The notes beneath the pieces are model-generated. The model was not told where the DNA came from and made no database searches. It was given only the letters and a program-made list of their open reading frames with translations. From Bifidobacterium cebidarum (lineage in GTDB: Bacteria > Actinomycetota > Actinomycetes > Actinomycetales > Bifidobacteriaceae): DNA of 64,000 nucleotides. Where the stretch lies: contig NZ_WBVS01000009.1 in the NCBI RefSeq assembly GCF_009193305.1, positions 1-64,000 of the forward strand, read 5' to 3'. Shown here one piece after another: positions 53,468 through 61,348 of this stretch. Position numbers and translations under genes: made by a program. Positions within the stretch are counted from its first letter, which is position 1; each line of letters begins with the position of its first letter.

Positions 53468-53568
53468 TGGCCTTACGGCCATCGCAGTATTTCGCGACGC
53501 TCGCGACGCTATCGCTGTTCGCTGCTACGGACAGTCCACTGGACTGTCCGTCCCGAGAAAATGTGATG
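53456..53568. repeat. direct repeat of the argS 3' end flanking an 85-base insert
   Basis: GAGAAAATGTGATG (53456-53469), covering the last codons and stop of argS, recurs exactly at 53555-53568; upstream context (GTCC-TCCC) is also similar. The insert holds GATGGCC/GGCCATC and GGACAGTCC-ACT-GGACTGTCC hairpins. The second copy runs into the lysA leader. Confidence 0.8.
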
Positions 53569-53575
53569 AATAATT

Positions 53576-55195
53576 ATGCCTATTACTCCGATTTGGCCGG
53601 CTGCTACGGCCATCAACGCTGACGGTGCCATTGAATTCCATGGTCGTACCGCCGAATCCTTGTTGGATGAATTCGGTTCGCCGCTCTACCTTATCGACAC
53701 CGACGAGGTCAACGCGCGCGCGCATCACTTCGTGCGCGCGGCGGCCAACGCATTCAACAACTCCACCACGCATGTGAGCTTCGCGGGCAAGGCGTTCCTT
53801 TCCAAGGAAATCGTGCGCCTTGTGCTCGCCGCCGGCATGTATGTGGACACCTGCACGATGGGCGAAATGAAAATTGCTCTCGCCGCCGGTGCTCCCGGCC
53901 GCCGACTGGTGCTGCACGGCAACAACAAGTCGGATGAGGAAATCGCACTGGCCATTGAGCAGGGCTTCGCAAAAATCGTGGTCGATGAGCCCGAGGAGCC
54001 TGCGCGCATCGCTGCCATCGCACGAAAGCTCGGCAAGCGTGCGCGTGTGATGCTGCGCGTCACCGTAGGCGTGCACGCGGGCGGTCATGAGTACATCTCC
54101 ACTGCGCATGAGGACCAGAAGTTCGGTGTACCGCTGCTGCCGGCCGGTGCGGATGCCGCGGTACTGGATACTGCGCTGAAGAATCTTGCGGATGTGACCC
54201 CTGCGGTTACCAATGCGCGATTCGCTGAGCATGCGGATGCTGCCGCCGACGCTGCCGAATCCACTGAGGAAGCCGGCGCAGTCGGTCACAAGGGCGAACG
54301 CAAGCTGCAGTACGACCTGAAGTACCCGTACGACCTCTCCCACGAGCAGGTTTCCGAGAAGGACAAGGCGCTGGCCGAAGCAATGACCGCGATTGCGGAC
54401 GGCCCGGCCATCGCCGTCTTGAAGACCATCCTGGCAAATCAGGACGTACTCGAACTGGTGGGCGCGCATTCGCATATCGGCTCCAACATCCACGATGCCG
54501 ATGCCTTTATCCAGGCCGGCAAGCGCATGATGCTGCTGCGCAAGACCCTGTACGCCACCGATGCATTCACGCTGCCGGAAATCGATCTGGGCGGCGGCTA
54601 CTCCGTGGCATACACGGACGGCGAAGACTCGATGGATATCGATGTGGAGCTCGCCCGTCTCGCCGACGCCGTGGCCTCCACCAACCGTGCGCTCGGCATG
54701 CCGGCGCCCGCCATCAGCTTTGAGCCGGGCCGCTATATCGTGGCCCCGGCCGGCGTGACCCTGTACCGCGTGGGCACCATCAAGCATGTGCACCTGAGCG
54801 ACGCCAAGGATTCCGCCGGCAACCCGATCAGCGAACGCGTGTACGTGTCCGTGGACGGCGGCATGTCCGATAACATCCGCCCGGCCCTCTACGGTGCCGA
54901 CTACACCGCTCGTTTGGCGAACCGCAAGGGCTCCGATGAGACGATGCTGGCCCGTGTGTGCGGCATGCACTGCGAGTCCGGCGACATCGTGGTGCACGAG
55001 GTGCGTCTGCCCGCCGATTTGAAGCGCGGTGATGTGCTCGCCGTGCCGGTGACCGGTGCGTACGGCCGTACGATGGCGTCCAACTACAACCAGGCGCTGA
55101 TTCCGGCCGTCGTGACCGTGAGCGAAGCCGGTGCGCATGTGATGATGCGCCGCCAGACCATCGATGACCTGTTGGACCTCGACGTCAGCGAGTGA
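53576..55195 (+). CDS. lysA: diaminopimelate decarboxylase with central insertion
   Basis: Last step of lysine synthesis, using pyridoxal phosphate. 539 residues, about 90-100 longer than typical LysA. The PLP lysine is in HVSFAGKAF (Lys72). Further conserved parts: ELVGAHSHIGSNI (His), FEPGRYIVAPAGVTL (Arg), DGGMSDNIRP and VCGMHCESGD (Cys/Glu of the second subunit site). The extra ~85 residues (from about 190 to 275), Ala/Glu-rich with KLQYDLKYPYDLS, sit between EDQKFGVPL and the ELVGAHSHIGS block. ATG 53576 lies just after the duplicated argS end. Activity is expected to be normal because catalytic residues are intact. Confidence 0.94.
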   Translation: MPITPIWPAATAINADGAIEFHGRTAESLLDEFGSPLYLIDTDEVNARAHHFVRAAANAFNNSTTHVSFAGKAFLSKEIVRLVLAAGMYVDTCTMGEMKIALAAGAPGRRLVLHGNNKSDEEIALAIEQGFAKIVVDEPEEPARIAAIARKLGKRARVMLRVTVGVHAGGHEYISTAHEDQKFGVPLLPAGADAAVLDTALKNLADVTPAVTNARFAEHADAAADAAESTEEAGAVGHKGERKLQYDLKYPYDLSHEQVSEKDKALAEAMTAIADGPAIAVLKTILANQDVLELVGAHSHIGSNIHDADAFIQAGKRMMLLRKTLYATDAFTLPEIDLGGGYSVAYTDGEDSMDIDVELARLADAVASTNRALGMPAPAISFEPGRYIVAPAGVTLYRVGTIKHVHLSDAKDSAGNPISERVYVSVDGGMSDNIRPALYGADYTARLANRKGSDETMLARVCGMHCESGDIVVHEVRLPADLKRGDVLAVPVTGAYGRTMASNYNQALIPAVVTVSEAGAHVMMRRQTIDDLLDLDVSE

Positions 55196-55307
55196 GCTTC
55201 TGAGCAAGGCCCCGTGGGCCTGAAGCGAATGGACGATTCCCGGCCGCTGTAGGAATCACTCCGTACAATGGCCGTGGGATAACAAGCTTGTTTTGGAAGG
55301 ATTTGAA

Positions 55308-56624
55308 GTGGCAGAACTGAACGAAACCCCGATCCGCGTAGGCCTGCTGGGCGCAGGCACGGTCGGCTCCCAGACCGCCCGACTGATCGTTGAGCAGCAG
55401 GATGAGCTTTCCGCTCGCATCGGCCGCCCGATTGAACTGACCGGCGTGGCTTGCCTTGATCCGAAGGAGACCGAAAAGTTCCCGTGGATCGACCAGTCCA
55501 TCGTCACCACCGACACGATGAGCGTGGCCACCAACTCGGACATCGTCATCGAGCTGATCGGCGGCACCACCGTGGCCCGTAAGTTCGTGCTCGCCGCCAT
55601 CGAATCCGGCGCCTCCGTGGTCACCGCGAACAAGGCGTTGCTGGCCAAGTACGGCCCGGAGATTTATGCTGCCGCCGAAGCCAAGGGCGTCGACATCTAC
55701 TTCGAGGCCGCTGTGGGCGGTGCGATTCCGTTCCTGCGCCCGCTGCGCGAATCCCTTGTGGGCGACAAGGTGACCAGCATGCTCGGCATCGTCAACGGCA
55801 CCACCAACTACATCCTCGACGAGATGACCACCAAGGGTCTCCAGTTCGACGATGTGCTGAAGGATGCCCAGGCCAAGGGCTACGCCGAAGCCGATCCGAC
55901 CGGCGACATCGAGGGATATGATGCCGCGAACAAGGCCGCCATCATGGCGACCCTCGGCTTCCACACGCCGGTGACCATCGACGATGTGTCCGTCGAAGGC
56001 ATCACCAAGATCACTGCCGACGACATCGCCGCAGCCACCGCTGAAGGCAAGGTCATCAAGCTGCTCGCCGTGGTGGAGAACGGCGAAGCCGGCGTCTCCG
56101 CACGCGTCTACCCGGCGCTGATTCCGGAATCCCACCCGCTTGCCTCGGTGCATGGATCCTTCAACGCGATCTTCGTCAAGGCCGAGGCCGCCGACGATCT
56201 GATGTTTTACGGCCGCGGCGCCGGCGGCGCTCCGACCGCCTCCGCAGTGGTCGGCGACGTGGTGACCGAGGCCCGCCATATCGCAGCCGGCTGCACTGGT
56301 CCCTCCATTCCGCTGTACAAGGATCTGCCCAAGGCTCCGATCAATGCGTCCAAGGCCGCATTCGCCGTGCGATTCCTGATTCACGACAAGCCGGGTGTGC
56401 TGGCCGCCATCGCCGCCGAATTCGCCAAGAACGGCGTCTCCATCAACGGCGTGAACCAGGATCTGAAGCCCACGATGATTGACCCTGGCTACGACGGCGA
56501 GATTCAGCAGCTGCGTGTGGTGACCCACCTGACCGACGAAGAGACGCTGCGCGCAACCGTCAAGGCCGTGCAGGCGCTCGACTTCGTGACTGGCGAGCCG
56601 TCCATCCTGCGCGTACTGGACTGA
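55308..56624 (+). CDS. hom: homoserine dehydrogenase
   Basis: Reduces aspartate semialdehyde to homoserine for threonine and methionine. 438 residues. NAD(P)-binding VGLLGAGTVGSQT at the start, catalytic-region TTNYILDEMTTKG and YAEADPTGDIEGYDAANKA with the active Lys/Asp/Glu, and a C-terminal ACT domain from about residue 355 (FAVRFLIHDKPGVLAAIAAEFAKN). Threonine feedback through the ACT domain is a family property, not shown here. GTG 55308 is chosen because AAGGA lies six bases upstream; the TTG at 55293 is in frame without a site. thrB follows after a terminator-like hairpin. Confidence 0.96.
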   Translation: MAELNETPIRVGLLGAGTVGSQTARLIVEQQDELSARIGRPIELTGVACLDPKETEKFPWIDQSIVTTDTMSVATNSDIVIELIGGTTVARKFVLAAIESGASVVTANKALLAKYGPEIYAAAEAKGVDIYFEAAVGGAIPFLRPLRESLVGDKVTSMLGIVNGTTNYILDEMTTKGLQFDDVLKDAQAKGYAEADPTGDIEGYDAANKAAIMATLGFHTPVTIDDVSVEGITKITADDIAAATAEGKVIKLLAVVENGEAGVSARVYPALIPESHPLASVHGSFNAIFVKAEAADDLMFYGRGAGGAPTASAVVGDVVTEARHIAAGCTGPSIPLYKDLPKAPINASKAAFAVRFLIHDKPGVLAAIAAEFAKNGVSINGVNQDLKPTMIDPGYDGEIQQLRVVTHLTDEETLRATVKAVQALDFVTGEPSILRVLD

Positions 56625-56626
56625 CT

Positions 56627-56645
56627 AAAAGCCCAGTGGGCTTTT
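56627..56645 (+). terminator. intrinsic terminator between hom and thrB
   Basis: AAAAGCCC-AGT-GGGCTTTT. It may be leaky, since thrB follows on the same strand. Confidence 0.75.
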
Positions 56646-56732
56646 CAGTAGCAGTAGTTGACTGTCTCTCCCCTCAGTCTCGCTTATGCTCGACAGCTCC
56701 CTCGTCAGAGGGAGCCGAAAATGGAGACAAAT

Positions 56733-57815
56733 ATGAATCCGATTTGTACTCAGGTGCGCGTACGCGTGCCGGCCACGTCCGCCAACCTCGGCTCCGGTTT
56801 CGACACCGTGGGCTTGGCGCTCGACTACCATGACGAGCTCACGTTCACGCTGAACCCGGACCCCACCGACGGCATCGCCCACGTGTTCATTCACGGCGAG
56901 GGCGAAGACACATTGCCGCGCGACGAAACACATCTGGTGGTCTCCACCTTCCGCCGCGCCTGCGCCACATTCGGTCTGGGCCGCATCGGCTTCACACTCG
57001 AAGCCACCAACAACATCCCTCAGGCTCGTGGCATGGGTTCCTCCGCCGAGGCCATCGTGGCCGGTATCGCGGCCGCCGCTGCCTTCGCCCAGCCCGGTGA
57101 GCTCAACCGTCCGGCCATCTTCGACATGGCCGCGCAGATCGAAGGCCATCCGGACAATGTGGCGCCGGCCGTGTTCGGCGGCCTGACCGTCTCCTGGGAC
57201 TTCGCCACGGCCGAGGGCGTCGGCTCGGTGGCCATCCCCGGCGGCGAGCCGCTGCACGGCGGCTTCCACACGGTCAACTATCCGGTCGACCCGGCCATCA
57301 CCGCGGCCGTGTTCGTGCCGGACTACGAGCTGTCCACCGAGAAGGCCCGCCAGGCGCTGCCTAAGGAGGTGCCGCATAAGGACGCCGTATACAACGTGTC
57401 CCGCGTTGGACTGCTGCCGGCCGCGATGAACCCGGTGGCGCTGGCGCAAGCCGAGGCCCAGGGCGGCGCCGATGCGTTGGGCGGCGGTGCTACCGGCGCG
57501 GCTCAGGTGACCCCTGCCGCCTTCGCCACTGCGGCGGCACAGGCCAACGCGCTGCTGTTCACGGCCACGCAGGATCGACTGCACCAGCCATACCGCACGC
57601 CGCTGATGCTGCCGTCATCCGAACTGATCGAGCTGTTCCGCGCCAAGGGCTACGCAGCCGCGGTCTCCGGCGCCGGCCCATGCGTGCTGGTGCTGCACTA
57701 CGGCAATGCACGCGAAGCCATCGACCAAGTGGCGGCCACCCAGCTGGCGTCCGGTCACTGGCGCGTGCTGCATCTGCCGATCAACACTAAGGGCGTCGAA
57801 ATCGAACGGCGATAA
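56733..57815 (+). CDS. thrB: homoserine kinase
   Basis: Phosphorylates homoserine in threonine synthesis. About 360 residues. GHMP-kinase motifs: VRVPATSANLGSGFDTVGLAL at the N-terminus, IPQARGMGSSAEAIVAGIAAAAAF (the ATP-binding glycine/serine loop) and AVSGAGPCVLVL near the end. Start ATG 56733 has GGAG upstream; ATG 56721 also has a good site and would add four residues. A Gln/Ala/Gly-rich stretch near residues 235-260 is not part of the catalytic core. It lies downstream of hom and upstream of the Maf-NUDIX gene. Confidence 0.95.
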   Translation: MNPICTQVRVRVPATSANLGSGFDTVGLALDYHDELTFTLNPDPTDGIAHVFIHGEGEDTLPRDETHLVVSTFRRACATFGLGRIGFTLEATNNIPQARGMGSSAEAIVAGIAAAAAFAQPGELNRPAIFDMAAQIEGHPDNVAPAVFGGLTVSWDFATAEGVGSVAIPGGEPLHGGFHTVNYPVDPAITAAVFVPDYELSTEKARQALPKEVPHKDAVYNVSRVGLLPAAMNPVALAQAEAQGGADALGGGATGAAQVTPAAFATAAAQANALLFTATQDRLHQPYRTPLMLPSSELIELFRAKGYAAAVSGAGPCVLVLHYGNAREAIDQVAATQLASGHWRVLHLPINTKGVEIERR

Positions 57816-57844
57816 GCCTGGTGCCTCGACTAGGAGGGATTCAC

Positions 57845-59308
57845 ATGTCTATTCCGCTGATTCTTGCGTCTCAGTCCAAGCCGCGCCGCGATGTGCTGTA
57901 TGCGGCGGGCATCTGCCCGACGATTCGCGTCTCCCATGTGGATGAGCCGGCGGCGCTTGAGGCTGCAGCAGCTCAGACCGGGGTTGCCGTTGATGACCTG
58001 ACCGTGGAACAGCGGGTGATGATTCTGGCCGAGGCCAAGGCGCAGGCTGTGCATCGCGCCTACCGTGACGTAGCCGATACTGCGGCCGCCGCAACCGGCA
58101 ATCGCGTGATTGCCTATCCGCTGAGGGCCGCGGAAGTGCAGGCCGAGGATGCTGAGATCGACGAAGGTGCCGATGCGGTCACTGCGGACTCTTCCATTGA
58201 CTATTCCTCCGACCGCATCGCCACCACCCGTGACTTCTCCGGCGTGGACATGCCGACCGTAACCGAACCCATCTCCAACATCATCGCTCTGCAGCCAGGA
58301 CTGACTCGCGCTACGGTCGGCCCGCTGATCATTGGTTGCGATTCGATGTTCCTGATGGATGGTGAGTGCTACGGCAAGCCGCACAGCGCCGAGGTAGCGC
58401 GCGCACGCCTGCGCAAGATGCGCGGCAACAGCGGTGAACTGTGGACCGGCCACTGCGTCATCGACTTCGCCACCGGCCGTGTGGCTCGCGGTGCAAGCCA
58501 CGCCACCGTGCACTTCGGCGACTTTTCCGACAAGGATATCGAGCGCTACATCGCCACCCGCGAGCCGCTGGAAGTGGCCGGCTCGTTCACCCTGGAGGGC
58601 TTCGGCGGCGCATTCATCGACGGTATCGAAGGTGACCCGCACGGCATCATCGGCATCAGCCTGCCGCTGCTGCGCAAGCTCGCCGCTGAGCTGGGCGTGG
58701 AGTGGACTGATTTGTGGAACGTGCAGCGTGGCGAAATCGCGCCGGAATCCGCGGATGCCGCCGGCATCGCCATGGCGGGGAAGGATAATCTGCCGCCCGT
58801 GGAGAACGTGCACCAGCCCGGCGACGGCTGGGTGGATTGTGCCTGTGGCCGTAAGCATTGGGGCACGAATGGCGCATCCGGCATCCTGCTGGCCCGCCGT
58901 GATCCGGCGACCGGCAAAGTCACGCATGTGGTGATGCAGCATCGTGCGGCATGGTCGGCCGAAGGCGGCACCTGGGGCATTCCGGGCGGTGCCACGGCAG
59001 ACGGCGAATCGCCAATCGAGGGCGCGCTGCGCGAAAGCTACGAGGAAGCGAACATCACGCCCGAAGACATCGAAGTGGTCGGCTCCTACCGCGAAGACCA
59101 CGGCAACTGGGCATACACCACGGTATTCGCATTCGAGAAGCTCGGCCACAGCGTTGAGCCCAAGGCCAACGATGACGAAAGCATGGAAATCTGCTGGGTG
59201 CCGATTGCTGACGTGCCAAACCGCAAGTTGCTGACCGCGATGAAAACCGATTGGCCTCGCTTCGCTGCTCGCCTCGACGAGCTGGCTACTGCATACGCCG
59301 GCAAGTAG
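57845..59308 (+). CDS. Maf-like nucleotide pyrophosphatase fused to NUDIX hydrolase
   Basis: About 487 residues. N-terminal half is Maf/HAM1-fold: LILASQSKPRRDVLYAAGI, then, after an 80-residue insertion, PLIIGCDSMFL, the invariant GKP in ECYGKPHSAEVARARL, and SFTLEGFGGAFIDGIEGDPHGIIGISLPLL. From about residue 325 a second domain begins, starting CACGRKHWGTNGASGILLARR, with a NUDIX box GGATADGESPIEGALRESYEEANI. Both domains hydrolyse modified nucleotides, so a two-step sanitation enzyme is plausible but unproven. ATG 57845 follows AGGAGG. The Maf insertion is rich in Ala/Asp/Ser. Operonic with thrB is possible, with 29 bases between. Confidence 0.85.
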   Translation: MSIPLILASQSKPRRDVLYAAGICPTIRVSHVDEPAALEAAAAQTGVAVDDLTVEQRVMILAEAKAQAVHRAYRDVADTAAAATGNRVIAYPLRAAEVQAEDAEIDEGADAVTADSSIDYSSDRIATTRDFSGVDMPTVTEPISNIIALQPGLTRATVGPLIIGCDSMFLMDGECYGKPHSAEVARARLRKMRGNSGELWTGHCVIDFATGRVARGASHATVHFGDFSDKDIERYIATREPLEVAGSFTLEGFGGAFIDGIEGDPHGIIGISLPLLRKLAAELGVEWTDLWNVQRGEIAPESADAAGIAMAGKDNLPPVENVHQPGDGWVDCACGRKHWGTNGASGILLARRDPATGKVTHVVMQHRAAWSAEGGTWGIPGGATADGESPIEGALRESYEEANITPEDIEVVGSYREDHGNWAYTTVFAFEKLGHSVEPKANDDESMEICWVPIADVPNRKLLTAMKTDWPRFAARLDELATAYAGK

Positions 59309-59388
59309 TACTTATTGCAGCTGAATGCTGAGCAAACAGTCACCACTGTGCTTGATGGGATGGCTAAGCCATCGCCCTGCATAGTGAT

Positions 59389-59751
59389 TCAGGCTAAAGC
59401 CTTGTCCAGTAATGCATTAATGGCTTCTTCGCGCGTTAAATGATGCATTTGCGCGTAAATGAGGATCTTCTGTTCGCGAGTGAGGCCGGCTTGAGCAAGG
59501 CTCTGACCGAGTGCTTGCCGTGTATATTCGCTAGGTGTCACTTGTTTGGCTTGGGCTGCCGCCTCTACCAGCTTCCACAATTCGTCCGGCATGCGAATGG
59601 TGTGTGCCTTCATATCGGCGCGGCTGGGAGGGAAGGGGTCGTCTTCTCGCGTGAGGATGGAATTCGGGAAGCCGTCTTCAGCTTCTTGCGCCCAACGATC
59701 GACCATCTCGTTGGTAATAGGTGTGCCATCTTCGGCAATGTACTGTCTCAT
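59389..59751 (-). CDS. ribbon-helix-helix antitoxin-like protein
   Basis: About 120 residues. From about residue 47, HTIRMPDELWKLVEAAAQAKQVTPSEYTRQALGQSL is a ribbon-helix-helix type segment (a strand, then two helices) as in antitoxins. The C-terminus is helical (REQKILIYAQMHHLTREEAINALL). ATG 59751 overlaps the stop of the preceding toxin-like gene as ATGA, which fits a coupled pair; the ATG at 59763 is an alternative. Order toxin then antitoxin is like BrnTA or HigBA. The fit is from pattern only. Confidence 0.65.
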   Translation of the reverse strand: MRQYIAEDGTPITNEMVDRWAQEAEDGFPNSILTREDDPFPPSRADMKAHTIRMPDELWKLVEAAAQAKQVTPSEYTRQALGQSLAQAGLTREQKILIYAQMHHLTREEAINALLDKALA

Positions 59752-60080
59752 GCTCGGCTCCATTCGGTAAAGAATCCTTTGGTGAGATAGTTCGCATGAA
59801 TGACGAGTGGTTCCGGGTCCGCAGTTTTCACGTACACCAATTCGATCGGTCTACGCTGCTGGTCGAAGCCTATGGCCGCCCATCGTTGTGGATCGGTTTC
59901 TTGGTCGCGCAATCGGATTTTTGCCGGCCCAATACGTGTATTGAACGCTGATTTGATTTGCTCCCGGGTGAGATGATGTGCTTGCAGGGCATGCGGATGT
60001 ATCTCGATGTTGAATTGTGTGCCATTATCATAACTCGATGTATGACGATTGTCATGCGCTGGGTTTCGTGCGCTTGCCAT
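59748..60080 (-). CDS. toxin-like small protein paired with antitoxin-like gene
   Basis: About 110 residues from ATG 60080, which has AAAGGAG eight bases upstream. A conserved-looking beta-rich core is FNIEIHPHALQAHHLTREQIKSAF, then WAAIGFDQQRRPIELVYVKT and LVIHANYLTKGFFTEW. It resembles small actinobacterial toxin proteins of the BrnT/DUF4258 kind, but I cannot fix the family. It directly precedes and overlaps the ribbon-helix-helix gene. If a toxin, a ribonuclease is the common mechanism in such families; that is inference. Confidence 0.55.
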   Translation of the reverse strand: MASARNPAHDNRHTSSYDNGTQFNIEIHPHALQAHHLTREQIKSAFNTRIGPAKIRLRDQETDPQRWAAIGFDQQRRPIELVYVKTADPEPLVIHANYLTKGFFTEWSRA

Positions 60081-60207
60081 CACGGGACTCCTTTGTCGGT
60101 GTATCGGCATGTTCTGCACACCGTATAAGGAGATGGTTGCCCGTGTCCAGCGCAATCGGCCTATGTGGTCCCAGCTTCCGAAGTTATCCACATCGGCTGC
60201 GTAGCGA

Positions 60208-61137
60208 TCAGTTCTGCCGAATTTCGCTTTGCTTGCGGAATTCCATGGGGGAGAGGCCGTTCTTGCGTTTGAACGCGGCGCAGAAGGAGCTCGTGTCGGT
60301 GAATCCGCATTCCTCGCACAGCTGCCGCAGCGAAATATCCGAATTGATGAGGCGATACTTTGCGGCGTGCATGCGGGCGTCCAGCACGTAGGCGTATGGC
60401 GTGTACCCGGTCTCCTTCTTGAAGACGCGAATGAAGTGGTATTCGCTCATATACACGAGCCCGGCCAGCTCGGCCACGGTCAGCGGCTCGCTCAAATGAT
60501 TGGCGATATACGCCAGCACACTTTCGATGGCATGAGGGCCGCGTCGTGCGGCGAGCCCGGATGCTCCGCCGCCCGCTGCTGAAGCTGCCGCCGCGCCACC
60601 GCCAGTCGGGGCCGATGCCGCGTCATCGGCCCCCAATGCGAACTCGGTGAGGATATCCGTGATGTATTTGGCCATCAGCGGTTCGGAAATGCGCGCGGCC
60701 ATATGGAAGGTCTCATAGATCTTCGTCAGCTGGGTGATTGCATATCCCGGCTCGCGCAGCGAAAACACCGTACCGAGCCGCTCGTGGATCAGCTCGTAAT
60801 AGGCGCGTGCGGTGGGGCCATCAAAGTGCAGCCATAATACATCGCTGTCTTCGGACGTGCTGTAGGAGTGATGGGCATAGCAGTCAACCAGCACGAAATC
60901 GCCGGCGGAGGCATGCTGCGGGCTTTCGCCGAACTTCGAGACCACATCGAACGATCCGGAGCGAATCGCCATGATCAGGAAGCTGTCGAACGAACTGCGC
61001 TCCTGCCGATACCCGGCTTCGTAGTGAAAGAATCCTGCGCGCAACGGGTGCAGGAACGTGCGCAGCGCCGTTTTGCTGGGTGTGTAGATATAGAATTCCG
61101 AGCCTTCATTGCGAATGCCATGCTCCGCCGGTTTCAT
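60208..61137 (-). CDS. AraC family transcriptional regulator
   Basis: About 309 residues. The N-terminal sensor half is a cupin-like domain (FYIYTPSKTALRTF, FHYEAGYRQERSSFDSFLIMAI). A ~27-residue Gly/Ala-rich linker at about residues 197-225 joins it to the two-helix-turn-helix DNA-binding domain (IESVLAYIANHLSEPLTVAELAGLVYMSEYHFIRVFKKETGYTP, then RLINSDISLRQLCEECGFTDTSSFCAAFKRKNG). ATG 61137 has AAGGAGG upstream. It is divergent to the DUF5107/TPR gene, its probable target. The ligand is likely a sugar by family habit. Confidence 0.92.
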   Translation of the reverse strand: MKPAEHGIRNEGSEFYIYTPSKTALRTFLHPLRAGFFHYEAGYRQERSSFDSFLIMAIRSGSFDVVSKFGESPQHASAGDFVLVDCYAHHSYSTSEDSDVLWLHFDGPTARAYYELIHERLGTVFSLREPGYAITQLTKIYETFHMAARISEPLMAKYITDILTEFALGADDAASAPTGGGAAAASAAGGGASGLAARRGPHAIESVLAYIANHLSEPLTVAELAGLVYMSEYHFIRVFKKETGYTPYAYVLDARMHAAKYRLINSDISLRQLCEECGFTDTSSFCAAFKRKNGLSPMEFRKQSEIRQN

Positions 61138-61348
61138 CGCCGCCTCCTTGCGCCGAGCTGTATCGATCCGCTGCTGGCAACAGCAGCTGTCGAATAGCAA
61201 TTATTTCATATTGAAGAACAATTACTCTAGATGTCAACGATATTTTCGGCCATAGACTAAAGGCAATCAATCAAAAGATTGTGGTTCGCAAGAGCCAGTA
61301 AAGAACTCAAAAAACGGTAACACTACAACGAAGTGGAGTGAAGCAATC
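61138..61348. promoter_or_regulatory. divergent regulatory region of AraC and DUF5107 genes
   Basis: Contains TTCATATTGAA near 61206 and several A/T-rich stretches compatible with AraC half-sites, but no repeat I can call with confidence. Both genes start at its ends. Confidence 0.4.

Noticed and set aside
51638..55207. Long minus-strand frames opposite argS and lysA
   Set aside because: Antisense shadows; Val/Gly/His-rich with no family features.
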